A stretch of 64,000 bases of DNA. Source: JBGMEA01 sp964444065 (GTDB lineage Bacteria > Bacillota > Clostridia > Eubacteriales > Anaerofustaceae). Of the stretch, positions 1 through 7,647 are shown in pieces (the stretch's first letter is position 1; the number at the start of each line of letters is the position of its first letter). The stretch covers positions 14,228-78,227 of the forward strand of contig CAYUFL010000003.1 of the NCBI GenBank assembly GCA_964444065.1. The letters run 5' to 3'. The notes under the pieces are model-generated. The model worked only from the letters and a program-made list of their open reading frames with translations. It was not told where the DNA came from and did no database searches. Both the position numbers and the translations under genes were made by a program.

Positions 1-179
1 GCAAACAAACTACCTGCGGAATCAACATTTGGTGAAACTTGTGTAAATAATGAATAAATCATTTACGGCAACGGTAATTGCAGCATTTATTTATTGTATT
101 TTGCAATTATTGTCATTTGTTATTCGCTGTAAATCGTACACCGTATTCACGTAATAATCGAGTTTCCCATATACAAAGA

Positions 180-890
180 TCAGCTTTTTTGCCTCAGGTA
201 CGGTGTGCGCCTCATTTCTTTCTTCTTGAGTCCGTTCTTTTTCGCGTTGCCGTTCCATCCGAGATTACCCATAAAAAAGTACATTTTTCGCGGGAATTTT
301 ACATCCAACAAAATATTCTGTCTCTGAATGACAGTTCCTTCCGATGTTTCGCGTGCCATTATTTCAAATGCCCCGCATAATTTCTCCATCATATTTTTAA
401 TCAGCGGAATCTCTTTCGCACCGAGTATCATGCCCCCGCCCCCAATCATCACCCCGAAACGGAATTGCGCATCGGAAGCATCTGCGAATTGCCCGATGAC
501 GCGCACGGCTTCTTCATTGATTTCAGGTTCCGGAAACCCGCAATTAACCACGGCGTATACATTTGAGCGTGTTGACGTCTCCCGATTCTTTTCGCGGTAG
601 GAAGCGTAATCTTCCAGAAACTGCATCAAAAGTCCCGGAAGACAAAAGAAATACAGCGGGAAGATCATCAGCAGTGCGTCCGCTTTGTTCATTGCGGCAA
701 AATCCGCTTCGTTCCGCTCTTGCGCATTGCTTTTTCTCACATCGATGCGGATGGGACTGATGTTATTGCGCGCAAAGACTTCATTCGCCATATCCGCCAA
801 ATAAGAAGAAACAGCCGGGTCGGCAGACGGTTTCGGACTCGCACTGATGATTGCGATCGTTTTNNNNNNNNNNGTTTTTTTGCTGTTCAT
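180..890 (-). CDS. Flavodoxin-fold NAD(P)H-dependent oxidoreductase (broken by N gap)
   Basis: Probable FMN-binding NAD(P)H oxidoreductase of the flavodoxin-like superfamily. After the gap the protein opens with a beta strand and flavin-phosphate loop (KTIAIISASPKPSADPA), and a later LLMIFPLYFFCLPGLLMQFLED segment fits the second flavin-contacting loop of the NADPH-dependent FMN reductase family. The C terminus is basic and carries no extra domain. ATG at 890 has GAGG about 7 bases upstream. Its start overlaps the stop of the upstream flavodoxin-like gene (ATGA), so the two form an operon, divergent from a TetR gene and probably repressed by it. Ten N fall in codons 6-9, so the true N terminus is uncertain. 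The substrate is not evident; quinone or nitro-compound reduction are family possibilities only. Confidence 0.75.
   Translation of the reverse strand: MNSKKXXXXKTIAIISASPKPSADPAVSSYLADMANEVFARNNISPIRIDVRKSNAQERNEADFAAMNKADALLMIFPLYFFCLPGLLMQFLEDYASYREKNRETSTRSNVYAVVNCGFPEPEINEEAVRVIGQFADASDAQFRFGVMIGGGGMILGAKEIPLIKNMMEKLCGAFEIMARETSEGTVIQRQNILLDVKFPRKMYFFMGNLGWNGNAKKNGLKKKEMRRTPYLRQKS
864..873. other. Assembly gap (10 N)
   Basis: Ten N inside the first codons of the flavodoxin-like gene. The frame stays open across it, and the residues on both sides fit a normal N terminus of the family, so this looks like a scaffolding join and not a biological break. Confidence 0.95.
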
Positions 891-1447
891 AAACTGCCTC
901 CTTTTCGTTCAAATCGAATACCGGAAAGTTCGCCGCGCAATGCGGTTTCATCCCCGTTCCAAAACAGCACTTCCACGCTCGAACGATGCTTTTTGTTGAT
1001 ATCAAAAAATAGCTTTTGTTCGGTTTCGCTCAGTTCGCTGCCGTACCCGATCATCACAAGCTTCGGATAATCAGGATAACGCGGCGGGTGGATCGTGGAA
1101 CCGTCCGCGCGTATTTCAAAATATGGCAGCATATTCGGCAACCATCGGTCAACCACATTCTTCATGGTTGATCCGAACTGTCCGAATCTCAGCGGAATCA
1201 GCATAATAACCGCATCGCTGTTCATCTGTTTTTTGTTCAACTCGGCAATGCTGTCTTTGATGACACACTCGCCCGGCGTTTTCACCCAGCAGCCGAAACA
1301 CCCCATGCAAGGCGCGATTTCTCCGCGTCCCACTGAGCATTCTTCCCTTTCGCAACCGGGTAAATCAAAATAATGCCACAGACATTCTTTGATTTTCTCA
1401 TAAGATTCGGTTTGTGCGTCCCGGTCGGATATCAGCAACAATTTCAT
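887..1447 (-). CDS. Flavodoxin-family / iron-sulfur flavoprotein-like reductase
   Basis: 186-residue flavodoxin-fold protein. The N terminus MKLLLISDRD is the first strand plus phosphate loop. The segment around residues 47-62 (PCMGCFGCWVKTPGECVIKD) is the cysteine-rich CxxC-x2-C...C motif typical of NADPH-dependent FMN reductases and iron-sulfur flavoproteins. MLIPLRFGQFGSTMKNVVDR is the second conserved flavin loop. The first gene of a two-gene operon overlapping the next oxidoreductase by 4 bases, it starts about 30 bases from the nearest operator. Redox partner and substrate cannot be told from sequence. Confidence 0.78.
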   Translation of the reverse strand: MKLLLISDRDAQTESYEKIKECLWHYFDLPGCEREECSVGRGEIAPCMGCFGCWVKTPGECVIKDSIAELNKKQMNSDAVIMLIPLRFGQFGSTMKNVVDRWLPNMLPYFEIRADGSTIHPPRYPDYPKLVMIGYGSELSETEQKLFFDINKKHRSSVEVLFWNGDETALRGELSGIRFERKGGSL

Positions 1448-1458
1448 AATTCACCTCG

Positions 1459-1518
1459 AATGTTAACGTTGTTAACATTACAGTACCACATCATGTTTAC
1501 TTTGTCAACATGATGTGG
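1459..1518. promoter_or_regulatory. Two TetR-type operators in a divergent promoter
   Basis: Two related palindromes lie between the flavodoxin operon and the TetR gene. Site 1 (1459-1479) is a perfect 9-bp inverted repeat AATGTTAAC-GTT-GTTAACATT. Site 2 (1486-1518) is a perfect 12-bp inverted repeat with a 9-base centre. Their cores align as TGTTAACGTTGTTAACA (1461-1477) and TGTTTACTTTGTCAACA (1494-1510), 14 of 17 bases identical. The centres are 33 bp apart, about three helical turns. This is what two repressor dimers on the same face of the DNA would need. Binding by the adjacent TetR is inferred. Confidence 0.8.
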
Positions 1519-1552
1519 TAAAATTTAACTATAACATCTGAAAGGCGTAGTC

Positions 1553-2146
1553 ATGGCAAGCAGTTATCACCACGGCGATCTGAAAACACAACTGATTAAC
1601 CAAGGTCTGTCCATTCTGGACAAAGAAGGCTACGACAAACTGTCGATGCGCAAAGTCGCACAAGCCTGCGGCGTCAGTCAGACTGCACCATATCGTCATT
1701 TCAAGGATAAAGACGCACTTGTAACCGCGATTCTCAATGAGGCACTCGGCAAATTTGACAGCGCTCTGCGCGCGGCGGCACAATCCAGCAGCGATCCGAA
1801 TTTGTCCCTCAGACGCATGGGCATCGCATATGTCCGATTTTTTGCCGAGAATCCTTCTTACCTGCGGGTCATGTTCCTTACCGATTATTCAAACAACATC
1901 GGCAATCTGTTCTGTTCGCCCGAGGATCATCTGAAAAGCGGGCATCCGTTTGCAACGTTTTACGAAGCGGTGCTGCATTACAAGCAACTCGGTACGAGCA
2001 GTATGCAACTCAATGAACTGCTGATTTATTGCTGGGGTCTTGTGCACGGTATTGCTGTACTGATCGTCAGCAACAGTCTGCCGTTCAGCGCAGATGCCAT
2101 TGCCATTGCGGAAAACACGATCATGAATCGGGATTTTTTGAAGTAA
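1553..2146 (+). CDS. TetR/AcrR family repressor with WHG-type C-terminal domain
   Basis: 197 residues. The N-terminal helix-turn-helix spans about residues 10-57 (LSMRKVAQACGVSQTAPYRHFKDKDALV pattern, with the typical YRHF recognition helix). The C-terminal half carries a WGLVHGIA segment that names the WHG effector domain of TetR regulators. It is divergent from the two flavodoxin-like reductases, with two matching palindromes between them, so it probably represses that operon and itself and is released by the compound the reductases act on. ATG at 1553 has an AAAGG site upstream. Confidence 0.88.
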   Translation: MASSYHHGDLKTQLINQGLSILDKEGYDKLSMRKVAQACGVSQTAPYRHFKDKDALVTAILNEALGKFDSALRAAAQSSSDPNLSLRRMGIAYVRFFAENPSYLRVMFLTDYSNNIGNLFCSPEDHLKSGHPFATFYEAVLHYKQLGTSSMQLNELLIYCWGLVHGIAVLIVSNSLPFSADAIAIAENTIMNRDFLK

Positions 2147-2346
2147 CAGGATTCCGGAAACACAGTGCTCCGGTCGGAATTTACCGAAAGACGCAAATTC
2201 GAAAACGAATCTGCTTGTATTTGTATATTACATTATATTTGTTATGCAACTATTGTATTTATCAGTCTTTCAAAAATCATGTTTCATAATGCTGTTCGGA
2301 AAATACCTTTTCTTATAATTGTATCTTACATCTATTGCATATGACA

Positions 2347-2381
2347 TATAAAAAAGACATCGGAAATCATACCGATGCCTT
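2347..2381 (-). terminator. Rho-independent terminator of the esterase gene
   Basis: On the minus strand, GCATCGG pairs with CCGATGT around a short loop and a run of six T follows. It lies 16 bases beyond the esterase stop codon. Confidence 0.8.
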
Positions 2382-2396
2382 AGCATGTTTCCTGTT

Positions 2397-3911
2397 TTAA
2401 CTTTCCGTAATCGGCTCCGCGTACAGCTGACCGATCTCGTTCCACAGCGCCAACGCCTCCGCATTCGGATTGTACTCAGTCATCGGATTCAGGCTGAATA
2501 TATGCGTCGCACGCTTCTGCGCATCGTATGGTTCCCATTCGATACCACTCCCGTTCGGATCACCGTATTTCGCAAAATTCACCCATGCGGTATTGAGCTG
2601 CGCAGTCATATTTTTCAGTTTTTTCCTGCCCGTTAGCTTATGCAGTATGCTTATTCCGCCCGTCATATTCCCAAGCGCAAACGGAATTTCACTGCCGTGC
2701 ATCGCACCGAATTTGAGGAGCTTCAGCAGTCCTGCGCTAAAATCATAACGGTACACCCACACGTTCCCGTGCGTGCTCTGCGCGTCCGCACAGCGGATAT
2801 GATCCGACCAGAACGCACGGTCGCGCGCAATCGCGCACATCGCTTCCCGCTCGTTCGGCAGATTTGCGTACAGCTGTTTCAGCCGCGGGAGAAATGCTTC
2901 TTTTCCGTTCAGACGGAGCATCATTTCTGTTTGTGCCCAGCTGTTCGGGAACATCGTATTCTTTTTCTGCACAAACAGTGTCCCTTCGTCATGATTGCTG
3001 CCAAAGATGACATCCACCCCTGCCGCGCTTCCTGACGCCATCGCATCCCACGGATACTGCGGCAGCAGATCATCCCCGATCTCGGGTCCGAGACAATACA
3101 GCGAAGGATACACCGCACAGTTGTTCAACACAAGCCATGTCGCCGCCGCCTTCATTTCATCCGCAGGCATTTCTTTCAGTTTCGCGACTTCCTGCGTGCT
3201 CAAATGCATCTGATCAAGAAACAGTTCCAGATTGAGTTTCTGCGCATTTTTCGTACCGCAGCTGCCCGATAATCCGCTTTGCGCAATGGCTTTGCGGAAC
3301 AATCCCTTCGCCTCGGGGCTCGCCAACATGTCGTAAACCGCCGTACCGCCGGCGCTTTCTCCCGCAATGGTGATATTGTCGGGATCGCCTCCGAACGCTT
3401 CGATATTTTCTTTGATCCATTTCAAGCCCGCAAGCTGGTCGGAAATACCGCAGTTCGTATCAAAGGAATCGTCATACATCGAAAAATCGTAGAAACCGAG
3501 CGGACCGACGCGGTAATTGTAGTTGACGAACAGGATCCCCTGCCTTGCCATATATTCCCCGTCATAGGAAGGATCGCTCCCTTCGCCGATGTGATTGGCT
3601 CCGCCGTAAATCCAGACGAACACAGGCAGCTTTTTCCCGCCCGAAGGCTTCCAGATATTCAAGTACAGACAGTCTTCGCTTTCGGGCACTGTTTCGATCG
3701 GTTTCCCGAACTGCAGAAAGGGAAACTGAATCGGTTTATTGCCGAATCGATGGCACACCTTCACATCTCCCCATGCGTCCATCGGCTGCGCACGTTTGAA
3801 GCGCAACGCGCCTACGGGCGGTTTCGAGTGCGGGATGCCAAGCCATATGTCCACGCCGTTTTTCTCAAAACCCTCTACTTTTCCTTTTGTTGTTTCGACG
3901 ATCAAACTCAT
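2397..3911 (-). CDS. Type B carboxylesterase (para-nitrobenzyl esterase-like)
   Basis: 504-residue alpha/beta hydrolase of the carboxylesterase type B family, which cleaves carboxylic esters. No signal peptide, so probably cytoplasmic. The oxyanion loop IYGGAN is at residues 101-106 and the nucleophile serine at 186 in GESAGG. The acid probably lies in GSNHDEGT and the histidine in GAMHGSEIPF, both at the spacing usual for the family. The EDCLYLNIWKP block at 79-89 is the family's signature. Start chosen at the ATG at 3911, preceded by AGAAGGAGAA, over an upstream in-frame start without a site. It is divergent from a TetR gene that may control it. Confidence 0.9.
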   Translation of the reverse strand: MSLIVETTKGKVEGFEKNGVDIWLGIPHSKPPVGALRFKRAQPMDAWGDVKVCHRFGNKPIQFPFLQFGKPIETVPESEDCLYLNIWKPSGGKKLPVFVWIYGGANHIGEGSDPSYDGEYMARQGILFVNYNYRVGPLGFYDFSMYDDSFDTNCGISDQLAGLKWIKENIEAFGGDPDNITIAGESAGGTAVYDMLASPEAKGLFRKAIAQSGLSGSCGTKNAQKLNLELFLDQMHLSTQEVAKLKEMPADEMKAAATWLVLNNCAVYPSLYCLGPEIGDDLLPQYPWDAMASGSAAGVDVIFGSNHDEGTLFVQKKNTMFPNSWAQTEMMLRLNGKEAFLPRLKQLYANLPNEREAMCAIARDRAFWSDHIRCADAQSTHGNVWVYRYDFSAGLLKLLKFGAMHGSEIPFALGNMTGGISILHKLTGRKKLKNMTAQLNTAWVNFAKYGDPNGSGIEWEPYDAQKRATHIFSLNPMTEYNPNAEALALWNEIGQLYAEPITES

Positions 3912-4102
3912 TTCAGTTCTCCTTCTGTGCATTGTTTGGCATTCGGGTGCAAACTCGTTGCCGTATCTTTACGCCACACCTGTTGCTTATTCTCTGTTTT
4001 TGATTATAATAATGTTAGATACAAGTTGCAATAACCACATGACGTTTTTTTGAGTAATATACCTCATTTTCAATTGCATTGTGGTGAAATTCGGAGGAAC
4101 CC

Positions 4103-4672
4103 ATGAAACCCGAACCCAACGATCTGAGAACAAAACGTACGCACAAAGCAATCCGAGCCGCCCTGGAAAGCATGATTCTGACAAAAGAATTCAACGGCAT
4201 CACCGTCAAAGAACTTGCCGAAATTGCAGGAATTAACCGCAAAACATTCTATCTGCATTATGACAGTCTCGATGATCTGTTCTGTGAGCTGGAGGATGAA
4301 ATTGTCGATGAATTCGCGCAAAGCAGGCATGTGCGCGCAACAGAAAGCAAAGAAAGCGTCACGCGTGATTTTTTCCGCGTATTGTTCCACCAACCCGAAC
4401 TTCATAAGCGGTTAATCTGCTCCCCGTCTTATTTCCCCGTATTCCGCCGGGTACAAACCAAACTCTTTCGCATGTACAAAGCACACGAATTTGATTTTGG
4501 TCTGCCGAAACCGTACGAATCCCTGCTGCTCACTTATTTCTGCACCTCCATTTCTCTGTATCGGCAGTGGGTAACGGACGGTGAGCAGCTGACGCCCGAC
4601 GCACTCACCGACTTTGCGGTGATGCTGCTGTGTGACGGTCTTACGGAACGAATTTCTGCAATCATACAATAA
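4103..4672 (+). CDS. TetR/AcrR family transcriptional regulator
   Basis: 189 residues. The helix-turn-helix is at about residues 12-58 (GITVKELAEIAGINRKTFYLHYDSLDDLF, with the YLHY recognition helix). The C-terminal half resembles the TetR_C_8 group, which includes DhaS-like regulators (inferred from the RKTFYLHY style and short length). A strong CGGAGGA site precedes the ATG. Divergent from the carboxylesterase with about 190 bases between, which suggests control of the esterase. No clean palindrome was found there. Confidence 0.85.
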   Translation: MKPEPNDLRTKRTHKAIRAALESMILTKEFNGITVKELAEIAGINRKTFYLHYDSLDDLFCELEDEIVDEFAQSRHVRATESKESVTRDFFRVLFHQPELHKRLICSPSYFPVFRRVQTKLFRMYKAHEFDFGLPKPYESLLLTYFCTSISLYRQWVTDGEQLTPDALTDFAVMLLCDGLTERISAIIQ

Positions 4673-4898
4673 TAAACCGATCATATAAATATTTAACCAT
4701 ACGAATTATGCATTTTATTCCACTTATCATTACAATCAGAAGCAGGTAATTCCGCGAACAATCATCGCCGGATACAAATCTCAGCGATACGGCTGTCACC
4801 GGGGTCTGCTCCGCACATACCTTTTGTCGATTACTTATCAACATATCAACATATGAATTACGCAATTGTTGATAAATACAACTTATTTTTTATAAAAG

Positions 4899-4925
4899 AA
4901 AACCGCTCATTGGATTGAGCGGTTC
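4899..4925 (-). terminator. Intrinsic terminator downstream of the ferritin-like gene
   Basis: Minus-strand stem AACCGCTCA / TGAGCGGTT with a 6-base loop is followed by TTTTCTTTT. It lies about 215 bases past the ferritin-like stop codon, so the transcript would carry a long 3' tail that includes the second hairpin. Confidence 0.7.
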
Positions 4926-5128
4926 AGAGTGATGACAAAGTCATCAAAATGCAGGCTGCATGAAAAATCCGAAGACAAGGCGTATGAATATTCAGATGAG
5001 TGCCGCATATACAGACATATGCAAGCGAAAATGAATGTTGATACAACGCAGTAAGTAAAACAATCGTTCATTGTTTTACGGTTCGGGTTTTTCAGCAGTC
5101 TGAACCGCTCAAGCATTGAGCGGTTCAG
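4901..5128. repeat. MITE-like or ncRNA-like element with inverted hairpin ends
   Basis: Each end is itself a hairpin: 4901-4924, and 5100-5128 (13-bp perfect arms CTGAACCGCTCAA / TTGAGCGGTTCAG, 3-base loop). The two ends are also complementary to each other: TTGAGCGGTTCAGA at 4915-4928 matches TCTGAACCGCTCAA at 5099-5112 over 14 bases. About 170 bases lie between. A miniature inverted-repeat element, or a structured 3' UTR that could be processed to a small RNA, would both fit. Confidence 0.5.
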
Positions 5129-5138
5129 TGTATACAGG

Positions 5139-5480
5139 CTACTTCTTCTTCGCCTTTTTCATCTTTTCGATTTCGTCTTCGACTTCTTTTGCGCCTTCTG
5201 CGTAGTACTTCTGCTCGTCGGGCGCCAGTTCGTGCAACAGCCGCAGGAATTCTCCGGCATGCACGCGTTCTTCATCCGCGATATCGGTCAGCACTTCGAT
5301 TGCGAGTTTGTTATCTGTGGATTCCGCGAGCTGCATGTACAGCTGAATGGCTTCGTATTCGGCGGATACCATAAAACGGATCGCACGGATCAGCTCCGCA
5401 TCGGTCAGTTTGCGGTCGTTTTTCAGTCCGGAAAAGGGTTGTCCAAAATCTGGCATAATCTGTTCCTCCTGTGCATTCAT
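5139..5480 (-). CDS. Ferritin-like / rubrerythrin-domain protein of the encapsulin-associated type
   Basis: 113-residue ferritin-like protein. Two helices carry the metal-ligand pattern: VSAEYEAIQLYMQL at about residues 33-46 and DIADEERVHAGEF at about 66-78 (E...E and E-x2-H). From memory this resembles the N-terminal ferritin-like part of archaeal encapsulin fusions and the short ferritins encoded beside encapsulins, which oxidise and store iron. No encapsulin gene is next to it. The tail is a lysine-rich EKMKKAKKK and not a recognisable cargo peptide. RBS is AGGAGGAACA upstream of the ATG at 5480. Confidence 0.8.
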   Translation of the reverse strand: MNAQEEQIMPDFGQPFSGLKNDRKLTDAELIRAIRFMVSAEYEAIQLYMQLAESTDNKLAIEVLTDIADEERVHAGEFLRLLHELAPDEQKYYAEGAKEVEDEIEKMKKAKKK

Positions 5481-5483
5481 TTG

Positions 5484-5513
5484 CGAACCAAACGGTTCGT
5501 TGCTTTTATTATA
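5484..5513 (-). promoter_or_regulatory. Promoter -10 and operator-like palindrome of the ferritin-like gene
   Basis: On the minus strand TATAAT lies at 5513-5508. Just downstream, around the expected transcription start, is the inverted repeat CGAACC-AAAC-GGTTCG (5484-5499). Its position suggests an operator. The binding protein is unknown; an iron- or peroxide-responsive repressor would make sense but is inference. Confidence 0.5.
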
Positions 5514-5552
5514 CTCCGATCGTGAACCACTTTCAATTCGCGGGGAGGCGGA

Positions 5553-5750
5553 TTATTCTTTCCTTTGTCGGGATTCGGTAACCGATGCTTTTTCAGCTTC
5601 GTTTTCGTAGAAGTAATAGGAAAGCATCAGATAAAGCCTTTTTTTTTCAGTCATCCAAATTCAATCCGGTCAGTTCGACAATCCGCTCAAGCCGATTCAG
5701 AAGCGTCCCGCGCCGATAATGATTGCCGTTTGATTTTTTGCATTCTTCAT
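5553..5750 (-). pseudogene. Gene debris: PucR-type C terminus fused to a Rossmann-type N terminus
   Basis: Minus-strand frames spell RGTLLNRLERIVELTGLNLD and, after a one-base frame change near a 9-A run (5639-5647), EKKRLYLMLSYYF. Together they match the C-terminal helix-turn-helix of PucR/CdaR-type regulators, as in the gene just upstream. The first codons (ATG at 5750, good RBS, reading MKNAKNQTAIIIGAG) look like the start of an FAD/NAD-binding protein and stop after 17 codons. Two unrelated remnants thus abut here. Not expected to be functional. Confidence 0.55.
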
Positions 5751-5879
5751 TTTCTTTTGCTCCTCATTCGGACGAAGCCGTTCTCCGTCCGGTCAAACTG
5801 ATTATAGGCGCAGCGGCATAAAGAATACATTGCGAATTACCCGTCGGGATATAAAGGTTTTATAAAGACGAGGTAACTG

Positions 5880-7163
5880 TCAGATCAACCCCTCCGGCGG
5901 CAGATTGTCCAACAGCTCGTACGACAAAAGCAGATGCAGTCTGATTTTGGGGTTATCCAGATCCACTTTGATCAGCGATTTGATTTTGTCGATGCGGTAC
6001 AGCAGCGTGCTGCGGTGCACAAACAGCGTTCTGGTGGTCTCCGCCAGATTCCGTTCATTGTTCAGATATACGCGCAGCGTGTCGAAAAGCCCCGAATTAT
6101 GTTTCTGGTCGTACGTGTACAGCTGCAGCAGATGCGATTCGCAGAGCATCAGCGGCATCAGCTCGTTTGTCGCCTGCTCCAATATATACTGCAGTTTGTA
6201 CTCATTGAATTTGTATATCCACATCGTCGGTGTTCTTCTGCTTCCGATGTGAAACGCAATGTCTGTCTGAAGAAAATAGTAGTAAAACAGCCGAAAATCA
6301 TGCCCGATCGAGCTCACGCTCGCCCGAAACAATCCTTCGCGCAGAAAGACCGCAAGCGTCTGAAAAAACTCGTCTTCCTTAATTTCGCTGCGTTCGGGAT
6401 TCGCCACCACCAGGATACGATCCTGATAAATGAAAATACAGAAACCCGGAAACAGATTTTCCAGTCTGTGGCAGGTGAATTCGTTGGCATATGTGGAGTA
6501 ATCCCGCTCCTGCAGATAGATCGTCACGCAGATATAGCTGTCATCGATGTTCCAGTGAAACGCACGCAGGCGATTGCCCAGCACCACTTCATTTGTTTTT
6601 TTAAATTCCAGCAGTTCCGTCAGGGACTGTTTCAGATCGTTTGCGATATTCGATTGCAGCGTATCGCTTTTTTGCAGCACGGCAAGGATCATATAGGCAA
6701 AATGCTCAATCAGCTCATAATCCCCGTCGGTAATTTTTCTGCCCAGCTCGCTGACGCAGATTCTGCCGAGATACGATTCCCGGAGCCGCAAATTGATATA
6801 AAGGATCCGATAGCCGAACTGCTGCTCGGAAAACATCTGCGCACTGACCGTGTTCATTGTGTTCTGATATTCGGGCGAGACTTTGAAATCATTGAGTATG
6901 TCCAGAGGCAGCGAAAACTTCTTTGACGTCTCGTCATAATACCATTCAAACTGTCCCTGCATTTCATTGACGTTTGCCAACACGAAAAAATTGGTGTCAT
7001 GGATAAAAATCGGATTTTCAAAAGCCGGAATACTCTTAAGACAAAGTTCTTCGAGGCTTGCGTTGTTGATGACAGCTGCCGTCATTTCTTCGTCCCAACG
7101 GTTAAATGCCATAAAAATCTCCTGCGCATCCGCACACATTCGCATTTTCGGAGAGGCACACAC
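5880..7163 (-). CDS. PucR/CdaR-type transcriptional regulator (main part, frameshifted from its N terminus)
   Basis: The 427-residue open part holds a central GAF/GGDEF-like region and a C-terminal PucR helix-turn-helix (LAETTRTLFVHRSTLLYRIDKIKSLI, about residues 378-403, then DLDNPKIRLHLLLSYELL). Members sense small metabolites and often activate catabolic genes. It is divergent from the UroD/corrinoid operon, so it is the likely regulator of it. The natural N terminus lies in another frame at 7102-7407. A net single-base shift near 7130 would join VCLSENANV to DAQEIFMAFNRW and give about 509 residues. Sequencing error, slippage or a true null allele are all possible. Confidence 0.75.
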   Translation of the reverse strand: MCASPKMRMCADAQEIFMAFNRWDEEMTAAVINNASLEELCLKSIPAFENPIFIHDTNFFVLANVNEMQGQFEWYYDETSKKFSLPLDILNDFKVSPEYQNTMNTVSAQMFSEQQFGYRILYINLRLRESYLGRICVSELGRKITDGDYELIEHFAYMILAVLQKSDTLQSNIANDLKQSLTELLEFKKTNEVVLGNRLRAFHWNIDDSYICVTIYLQERDYSTYANEFTCHRLENLFPGFCIFIYQDRILVVANPERSEIKEDEFFQTLAVFLREGLFRASVSSIGHDFRLFYYYFLQTDIAFHIGSRRTPTMWIYKFNEYKLQYILEQATNELMPLMLCESHLLQLYTYDQKHNSGLFDTLRVYLNNERNLAETTRTLFVHRSTLLYRIDKIKSLIKVDLDNPKIRLHLLLSYELLDNLPPEGLI

Positions 7164-7407
7164 ACCTGTTTCGGAGCGTTACCGCTTCATGCGGGATGCC
7201 GATGCAGAGGATGGTCTGTTCGCTCAGTTCCGCGTGCCCGTTGAAATAGGACGCCTCTCCGATGAGCACATGTTCGCGCATCGGTTTCATCCCGGGAATC
7301 ATCAACTGGGAGCCGACAAACCGTCTGCTGTCCGTACTCCTGGTTTCGCAAAAGACCGGATTCCATTTTTTCAGCCGCTCGCACAGCAGGGTAATACTGA
7401 TTCTCAT
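7102..7407 (-). pseudogene. N-terminal fragment of the PucR-type regulator (out of frame with its body)
   Basis: From the ATG at 7407 the protein reads MRISITLLCERLKKWNP and continues for about 100 residues that have no other partner, then stops just after the frame shift. It overlaps the body frame by about 60 bases and its last sensible residues (SENANVC) continue naturally in the other frame. A GTG three bases upstream is an alternative start. Best read as the first fifth of one long regulator. Confidence 0.6.
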
Positions 7408-7439
7408 CACAATTCTGTATCCTTAAACCAATAAATAAT

Positions 7440-7462
7440 ATTTCGTATAAAATATACGAAAT
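7440..7462. promoter_or_regulatory. Operator-like palindrome between PucR and methyltransferase genes
   Basis: A perfect 10-bp inverted repeat ATTTCGTATA-AAA-TATACGAAAT lies 33 bases upstream of the regulator's start in the divergent promoter region. It is a likely binding site of the PucR-type protein or of another regulator of both transcripts. Confidence 0.6.
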
Positions 7463-7647
7463 CACATGGAGAATGTCAAGCATATTGTAGGATTTACTTT
7501 TTGATATATTCACCATATAATCAAAATATCACGAAAGATATGTCCGTCAATCTTTTAAATTACCGTATTATGCGACATAACTCGTGTACATTTTCAGGCG
7601 CCTGATTTTTTTACTACATTTCTTCATCAGAAAGGAATTAAAAATCA

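Larger units (their letters stand above)
4673..5138. other. Intergenic region without a supported gene, holding a hairpin-bounded element
   Basis: The first 230 bases are AT-rich and show nothing definite. The remainder (4901-5128) is the hairpin-bounded element described separately. A 69-codon minus-strand reading frame (4907-5116) begins inside one hairpin and has no ribosome binding site, so it is not called as a gene. Confidence 0.6.

Noticed and set aside
4907..5116. 69-residue minus-strand reading frame
   Set aside because: It starts within a hairpin, has no ribosome binding site, and lies wholly in the hairpin-bounded element.
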